Assembly: GCA_036897625.1 (NCBI GenBank)
Contig: JAYMTA010000498.1
Location: forward strand, 1 to 27,761
Direction of reading: 5' to 3'
From: Pelargonium cotyledonis
Lineage: Eukaryota; Streptophyta; Magnoliopsida; Geraniales; Geraniaceae
Length of the DNA stretch: 27,761 nt
Shown piece by piece: positions 22,901 to 27,761 of this stretch. The notes under the pieces are model-generated. The model made no database searches. It had not been told where the DNA came from and saw only the letters and a program-made list of their open reading frames with translations. Position 1 is the stretch's first letter, and the number at the start of each line of letters is the position of its first letter. The position numbers and the translations under genes were made by a program.

Positions 22901-24270
22901 CTTAATTTCTTGGGCTTTCACTATAGTGTCTCTAGCCCTTGCAACCCTTATATATTATTATGTATGCTTTAAAGGAAAAGCTGGGGACTGGGGTGACGGT
23001 TTCAAGAGTGCATATTTCCAACTCGCTCTACGCAGTCTTCGATCACTAGGAGGTATATATTCTTTTTAAATTACACAACTCAAAATTCCTGTGATTCTGA
23101 TCAACAATGTCTATGATAAGTTAGAACCTCTTCAATTTCTTTCCAATAGTTTCTTTCCAATTAACTTGTAATCTCCTGACAGCTAATCAAGTGCACCCAA
23201 AGAATTGGTACCCCATCCCTCTCATATTCTGCCGGCCATGGGGAAAGCTGCCGGAAAATGTTCCTTGCCATCCTAAACTCGCTGATTTTGCCAACTTCAT
23301 GAAGAAAAAAGGCCGGGGAATGTCGATCTTTGTGTCCATATTAGACGGAGACTACCATGAATGTGCTGAAGATGCAAAGGTTGCCTGCAAGGCGCTTGCG
23401 TCTTACATTGATTACAAGCGTTGTGAAGGTGTTGCAGAGATAGTTGTTGCTCCTAGTATGTCTGAGGGCTTCCGTGGCATTGTGCAGACCATGGGCCTCG
23501 GTAATCTCAAGCCAAACATTGTGGTTATGCGATACCCTGAAATATGGCGTCGTGAAAACCTTACTCAAATCCCCGCCACGTTTGTTTCAATTATCAACGA
23601 CTGCATAGTTGCAAACAAGGCAGTTGTCATCGTGAAGGGGTTGGATGAATGGCCTAACGAGTATCAAAGGCAGTACGGCACCATTGATCTATACTGGATT
23701 GTGAGAGATGGTGGTCTCATGCTGCTTCTCTCCCAGCTGCTGCTCACCAAAGAGAGCTTCGAAAGTTGTAAGATTCAGGTATTTTGCATCGCAGAGGAGG
23801 ATTCTGATGCAGACGTCCTCAAAGCCGATGTAAAGAGATTTCTATATGATCTTCGAATGCAAGCAGAAGTGATCGTCATATCAATGAAATCATGGGATAT
23901 AAAAGAGGTTGACGGATCTCAGGACGAATCCATTGAAGCGTATAAAGCTGCTCGGGGACGGATTGAAAGTTATTTAGCTGACATGAAGGCGACATCAGCG
24001 AGAGAAGGGGCCCCATTGACAGCGGATAGGAAGCCTGCCGTGGTGAACGAACATCAGGTAGAAAAGTTTCTTTACACAACTCTGAAACTGAATTCGTCTA
24101 TGCTGAAGCTTTCAAGAAGGGCTGCGGTGGTGCTCGTGAGCCTGCCGCCTCCTCCGCTCAACCATCCGGCGTACTTCTACATGGAATATATGGATATGCT
24201 GGCTGAGAATGTGCCCAGGCTTTTGATTGTGAGAGGGTACCGAAGAGACGTTGTAACTTTATTCACATAG
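13972..24270 (+). CDS. CCC1: Cation-chloride cotransporter 1
   Basis: Plant SLC12-type cotransporter that carries Na+ and K+ with Cl-, acting in the endomembrane system (TGN/early endosome in Arabidopsis) in ion balance. Exons: 13972-14117, 15169-15306, 15522-15600, 16172-16263, 16416-16530, 16889-16989, 18294-18355, 18876-19100, 20072-20186, 21529-21723, 22333-22733, 22891-23052 and 23183-24270, all GT-AG and in phase, giving 972 residues (Arabidopsis 975 from memory). A soluble N-terminus carries YRPVFAHD and [12 protein letters not shown]. The membrane core begins at about 125 ([20 protein letters not shown]) and includes [37 protein letters not shown] and [19 protein letters not shown]. 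The C-terminal SLC12 domain (about 595-972) runs from [20 protein letters not shown] to RRDVVTLFT. Residues GIEESL in TM2 replace the usual GIGxxL. The only in-frame ATG in the leader is 13972. Confidence 0.96.
16151..16171 (+). repeat. (CT)n microsatellite forming a splice-acceptor tract
   Basis: About nine CT units lead directly into the CAG acceptor of CCC1 exon 4, so the polypyrimidine tract is itself a length-variable dinucleotide repeat. Confidence 0.85.
17019..18166 (-). mobile_element. TRIM (miniature LTR retrotransposon) in CCC1 intron 6
   Basis: Two LTRs, 17019-17371 and 17633-18166, start TGTTGAAT and end AACA. They share long stretches such as GGGGGAGAGAGATAAATG, CATAAGGCCTACA and AATTAAATCCCATGATACAT. 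The internal region is only 261 bp (17372-17632) and non-coding. On the minus strand it has TGGTATCAGAG (17632-17622), the plant initiator-Met primer-binding site, at one LTR and a GTGAGGGGAAG purine run at the other. GCATG precedes the element and ACATG follows, a near-identical target duplication. The LTRs differ at roughly one site in six by eye, so it is old. The structure is whole apart from the MITE inserted in one LTR. Confidence 0.8.
17651..17861. mobile_element. Stowaway-like MITE nested in the TRIM
   Basis: It starts TACTCCCTTTGTCCCAAAAT and ends TTTTGGAGGGAGGGAATA, complementary ends of the CTCCCTCCGTCCC type with TA at each edge. The LTR text breaks off at its left edge (TTTATAAGA) and resumes at its right edge (TATGCTATGGGG), as comparison with the other LTR shows. 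It therefore inserted after the TRIM. Confidence 0.78.
20926..20950 (+). repeat. G-run with quadruplex potential in CCC1 intron 9
   Basis: Runs of seven and five G separated by TGGT, with GG on either side, in otherwise AT-rich intron DNA. Could fold as a quadruplex in DNA or pre-mRNA; may be mere low complexity. Confidence 0.4.
21901..21935. mobile_element. Right end of a Stowaway-like MITE (remnant)
   Basis: GACACTCATTTTGGGACGGA followed by GCGAGTA matches the right end of the MITEs at 17651 and 24369. No left end was found within intron 10, so the copy is truncated or too diverged to see. Confidence 0.5.
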
Positions 24271-24368
24271 AATGCGAGTCCATCAATGAACTGTGTATAT
24301 GGTAATGCCTACATTTCTTGCAGTTCATATTTTGTTTCTTCTTTTTGTAGCTTGAGCCATGTATTTAT

Positions 24369-24660
24369 TACTCCATCCGTCCCAAAATGAGTGTCTTTTT
24401 TCTATTTTTTTGTAAAAGTTAAGAATTACAAGATAATTTAGTGTGTTTTCAATATAACCCTCATTTTCCTCATGTGCACCCCATGTGCATAAGTGATAAG
24501 GGTATAACCCTCATTTTCCTCATGTGCACCCCATGTGCATAAGTGATAAGGGTAATATGGGAAGAATACTAATATAATAACATAAAAATAGAAACAAGAC
24601 ACTTATTTTGGAACAAAAAAATTAGACAAACAAGACACTCATTTTGAGATGGAGGGAATA
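24369..24660. mobile_element. Stowaway-like MITE just after the CCC1 stop
   Basis: It begins TACTCCATCCGTCCCAAAAT and ends CATTTTGAGATGGAGGGAATA-like, with TA at each edge. It contains a second, internal end-like word (GACACTTATTTTGGAAC near 24598) and an exact 50-bp tandem duplication. It lies about 100 bp after the CCC1 stop codon, so it is likely to be in, or to end, the 3' UTR. Confidence 0.75.
24453..24552. repeat. Perfect 50-bp tandem duplication inside MITE
   Basis: The two 50-bp units 24453-24502 and 24503-24552 are identical to the base. Perfect identity in a non-coding repeat points to a recent duplication, or to an assembly artefact. Confidence 0.9.
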
Positions 24661-24830
24661 ATTCTTTTTCTATTGCTTCTTGCAGAAGCATCAATTTGTA
24701 ATTCTCTTCGTTACTAGATTCAATAGAAATTTTACCAATTCAGATCCTCTTAAGCATCATGTATATTATGATTTTGAGAAAGTACAACTTAGTTAAGCTA
24801 TATTTGGAACCAACTTGTGCATATTGTACT

Positions 24831-25200
24831 GAAGGTTGGGCGGCCGTTACGAAGGAATGTAATCTCCAAGCGCGTTGGTCAATTGGTAAAAAGTTGTTTA
24901 AGCTTAACATGAGGTTTCAAGTTCGAACCCCAGAAAATGCAACTGCGTTAAAACTTGGTAGGGAGAGCTTTGTTGTCCTTTTGGTCCTACCCGAATCGAA
25001 TGAAGATTAGTCTGAATGTAGTAAAACACCTTAAAGGTGCCAACCGCCTCTCCCTTGTGGTCTTAACCGGTCGAATGAGGATTAGTCTGGGTGTAGTAAA
25101 ACACCTTAAAGGTGCCAACCGCCTCTTCCTTGTGGTCTTATCCGGCTTGAATGAAGATTAGTCTGAGTGTAGTAAAACACTTTAAAAGTGTCAACCGTGA
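24831..25200 (+). mobile_element. tRNA-derived SINE-like element
   Basis: A box-like TGGTCAATTGG at 24876-24886 and B box-like AGTTCGAACCC at 24920-24930 are spaced as in a tRNA. The body (GGTCCTACCCGAATCGAATG, GATTAGTCTG) resembles, from memory, a plant SINE family with a TCGAATGGGGATTAGTCGG segment. Its 3' part is a tandem triplication. It does not fold as a functional tRNA by eye and no tRNA is claimed. Exact ends and target duplication were not found. Confidence 0.6.
24973..25198 (+). repeat. Three 75-76-bp tandem repeats with conserved palindrome
   Basis: GATTAGTCTG recurs at 25005, 25080 and 25156. Each unit also carries GTAGTAAAACAC and CAACCG, and a palindrome, CACCTTAAAGGTG, at 25027-25039 and 25102-25114. 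In the third unit (25178-25190) it reads CACTTTAAAAGTG, with both arms changed so that pairing is kept. Confidence 0.85.
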
Positions 25201-25835
25201 GGAGAGCAAGAAAATAGCTTGGTTGAGACTACAGTTGTTGAACCAAACGATTTAAACGTTTTGGATTCATTTTTAAATATCAGTTCGAGTTTTTTCTCGA
25301 ACGGAATTATAAATTCTAGAATCATTTTTAAATAATAATAATGGTAATGCTAAAAGTAGTATCTTAGATTGGAATCTGAGTGTGACCGGCAATTGTGGGT
25401 CAACTTGCATCTTAGTAATATTGGAATACACCACTCCATTTGTTTTCTCTGTCTCTATCTCATTCATTTTACTGTTTATCTGATCATAATTATATATTTT
25501 CATTCCACAATTCTATTTCTCCGTCACCGATCCAAATCCTTCTGTTTATTTTTTTAAATATTATACATAGATTAATGGTAAAGCAACGTTGAATATTGAT
25601 TTTCATGAGCGTTTGCGTAATGGATTCATTACCATTTTGCATAGACATTCTTGTTGTTTTCGATGCTACAACTCAACGTCATTTTCTGGTATGTTATGGA
25701 TCATTAACATTTGTTATATAAATTATACATTGTATATTTTATATTAAACAATTTGCTAAATTTTCACACCATCTGTTCCTCATCTCCAGAGATCTACAAT
25801 TTGTTAAATTATAGATTAATGTTTATTATTACAGA
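25201..25835. other. AT-rich upstream region of the CAT gene
   Basis: No gene. A TTTAAACGTTTT word with a following GTTCGA near 25247-25290 resembles text near 4506-4545. The last bases before the CAT ATG (TTTATTATTACAG at 25822-25834) look like a splice acceptor, so the CAT mRNA may have a leader intron here. Confidence 0.4.
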
Positions 25836-27694
25836 ATGGGGATGGACAGTAGTGATAGTGATGGAGGGTTGAAGAGGTGGTGTGGTTGCTCTAAAAACGA
25901 CTTCTTTCCCGAGGAGTTGTTTAGGACCTGGGGAGCCTATGTGAGTGCAATCGTGGACACTCCCGGGCGTCTCAAGGACCGGGTTCTGACCCGGTCCTCT
26001 GACGCCACGGAGCTCCACGAGTTGAAGGCCCAGAGCCAGCATGAGATGAAAAAGACTCTTTCGTGATGGGACTTGATTTGGTTCGGGCTCAGGGCGGTAG
26101 TGGGTGCGGGCATTTTCGTGATGACGGGTTTGGAGGCGCGGGACCATGCTGGCCCCGCGGTCCTCCTCTCCTATGAGGTGGCCGGCACATCTGCTTTGCT
26201 ATCGGTTTTTTGTTACACCGAGTTCGCTGTGGAAGTACCCGTTGCAGGTACACATCAACTCTCATTTTATAAATTCGTCTATCATTCATAATATTTTAGA
26301 GTGTAAGGATTCAAGAATTATTTGGCAAATTAGACTACTTATGTGGTTATTATACAACATTGAAATATTTGAAACTATCTTATTATTTCATTCTCACATA
26401 TTCATTTAGACAAATAGACATTTTAACATGTTGGCAAGCTATCATTAATTTGTATGTTAAACCATTTAGATTCTTTATTTTAAATATTTTAATATACTTG
26501 TAATTCTAATTAAAATTATTTTTCTAATATATGTCAAATTTTGGTTGACTTATAGGTATTAAATTGTAGACGTTAGTGACATGTAGCAATTAGTTTTTTA
26601 TGAAGCGGCCAACTTGTGATTTGTGTGTATGAGTGGTTGCTAATAGATAATATAGTTTTTTTTTTTTTTTCTAAATAAAATTGGTTATAGAATAGGAATG
26701 TCAATGTATTGGTAGGCCATAAAGGTCCATTTTTGTTGAGTTTGAGGTGTGTAAATCACAGTTCATATGTGAATAGGCCATAAAGGTCCTACCACATTTT
26801 TAATAATGGGACTGTTAATATTCTAATGTTTTTTTGGCAACTCATTTGTTGATATAATCTCTGGTCAAGTCTAAAGAGATTAAATATATAGGAAAATTGC
26901 TAAATATAGCAAAGTTTTTACCCATTAATACAAAAAGTGCAAGTACATTTTCTTACATGCACAGTGAAAGATATGTTCAAATAAATTACTTTTGGTTTGC
27001 GGGTTTGTTCAAATTCATTTATTTTGTGTTTTAACTAGTAAATTATAATTGAAAATTCAAGATTTCTATTAAATTTACTAACATGCAAATGAATTGACTT
27101 GAGGTGGATCATTTGCCTACTTGCGAATAGAGCTAGGGGACTTCATGGCCTTCATGGCCGCCGGCAACATTCTAGTGGAGTGCGTGGTTGGCGGGGCAGC
27201 CGTGGCCCGCGCCTGGACATCCTACTTCGCCACCCTATGCAACCGCGACTTCCGCATCATAGTCCCTAGCCTCCCTGAAGAATTCGGCCACCTTGACCCT
27301 ATCTCTGTCCTCGTCTGCGCCCTCATCTGCATCCTTGCCGTCCTCAGCGTCAAAGGCTCCTCCCGCTTCAACTACATCGCCACCATCATCCACATGGTCG
27401 TCATACTTTTCATCATCGTCGCCGGATTCGCCAAGGCCAACCCCAAGAATTACACCCCCTTCTCCCCCTCCGGCTTCCACGGCGTCTTCCAAGCATCCGC
27501 AGTCCTCTTTTTCGGCTACATTGGCTTCGACGCGGTTGCTACTCTGGCTGAGGAGACCAAGAACCCCGCCCGGGACATCCCCATTGGCCTCGTCGGCTCC
27601 ATGGTCATCCCCACTATCCTCTATTGCCTCCTCGCCACAGCACTATGCATGATGCAACCCTACAAACAAATTGACGTCGATGCCCCATTCTCAG
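25836..27694 (+). pseudogene. CAT-type cationic amino acid transporter, 5' part, with in-frame TGA
   Basis: High-affinity cationic amino acid transporter of the CAT1/CAT5/CAT8 group (SLC7-like, APC superfamily; membrane import of Arg/Lys type substrates). Exon 1 is 25836-26247 and exon 2 27104-27694, joined in phase (G|GT GGA TCA, giving PVAGGSFAYLR); the rest lies beyond the window. Family landmarks are KAQSQHEMKKTL, FCYTEFAVEVPVAG, LRIELGDFMAFMAAGNIL, VVGGAAVARAWTSYFA, KGSSRFNYIATIIHMVVI, FGYIGFDAVATLAEETKNP and MQPYKQIDVDAPFS. A TGA at 26064-26066 stands where the family has the first Trp of TWWDLIWFG. Nearby FGLRAVVGAG has Arg for a conserved Gly of the substrate-site helix, and SYEVAG puts Glu in a membrane helix. 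These suggest a pseudogene, yet splice sites and the rest of the frame are intact, so a damaged allele or base error is possible. Exon 2 is strikingly rich in C-ending codons. Confidence 0.72.
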
Positions 27695-27709
27695 GTACAA
27701 TCTCACAAC

Positions 27710-27712
<3 letters not shown>

Positions 27713-27742
<30 letters not shown>
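27713..27742. repeat. (TA)15 microsatellite in CAT intron 2
   Basis: Fifteen uninterrupted TA units just after the exon 2 donor site (GTACAA at 27695). Likely length-variable between individuals. Confidence 0.9.
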
Positions 27743-27743
<1 letters not shown>

Positions 27744-27761
27744 TTGTCACTCTTAGAAATG

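Noticed and set aside
24871-24945. tRNA gene (A and B box-like sequences)
   Set aside because: The boxes are present, but I could not form an acceptor stem or a normal cloverleaf, and the surrounding sequence fits a SINE body.
27235-27652. Long open frames on the minus strand (27235-27492) and in another plus frame (27293-27652)
   Set aside because: They are by-products of the C-rich third positions of CAT exon 2; their translations are low-complexity Ser/Pro or acidic text.

Overview
This is nuclear DNA from a flowering plant, most likely a eudicot. Genes are split by AT-rich GT-AG introns, the proteins match plant families closely, and the spaces hold plant-type MITEs, SINEs and miniature LTR elements. 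I cannot name the species from sequence alone.

Layout: 1-6.6 kb has no convincing gene. It holds a decayed possible retroelement remnant (1-750), a GC-rich non-coding patch, an 874-bp Tourist/PIF-Harbinger-like MITE flanked by TAA (2291-3164), a C-rich patch with a perfect hairpin, and a cluster of TGGGCY/GGCCCA promoter-like motifs near 4.3 kb. From 6613 to 7219 there is a 607-nt stretch with no ATG, the likely leader of gene 1. Gene 1 (7220-11916, +, 4 exons, 640 aa) is a BTB/POZ-NPH3 protein of the Arabidopsis At1g30440 type. The space 11.9-13.8 kb is built largely of mobile elements: a foldback MITE with long imperfect arms, then a very small LTR element with a 32-bp internal region. Gene 2 (13972-24270, +, 13 exons, 972 aa) is the cation-chloride cotransporter CCC1, like At1g30450. 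A 19-codon upstream ORF ends on its start codon (ATGA overlap). Its sixth intron holds a TRIM with a Stowaway-like MITE nested in one LTR; another Stowaway-like MITE lies about 100 bp after its stop. At 24.8-25.2 kb is a SINE-like unit whose tail is tandemly triplicated. Gene 3 (25836 to beyond the window end, +) is the 5' part of a CAT-type cationic amino acid transporter with GC-rich exons, an in-frame TGA where the family has Trp, and other unusual substitutions; it is probably a pseudogene or a damaged allele.

Genes 1 and 2 have consecutive locus numbers in Arabidopsis, so this is conserved microsynteny. CCC1 moves Na+/K+ with Cl- in endomembranes, NPH3-like proteins act as signalling or CUL3-adaptor scaffolds at the cell periphery, and CAT proteins import cationic amino acids. 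The three share a neighbourhood rather than a known pathway. Exon models were built by hand from reading frame, splice dinucleotides and remembered family sequences; no alignment was run.
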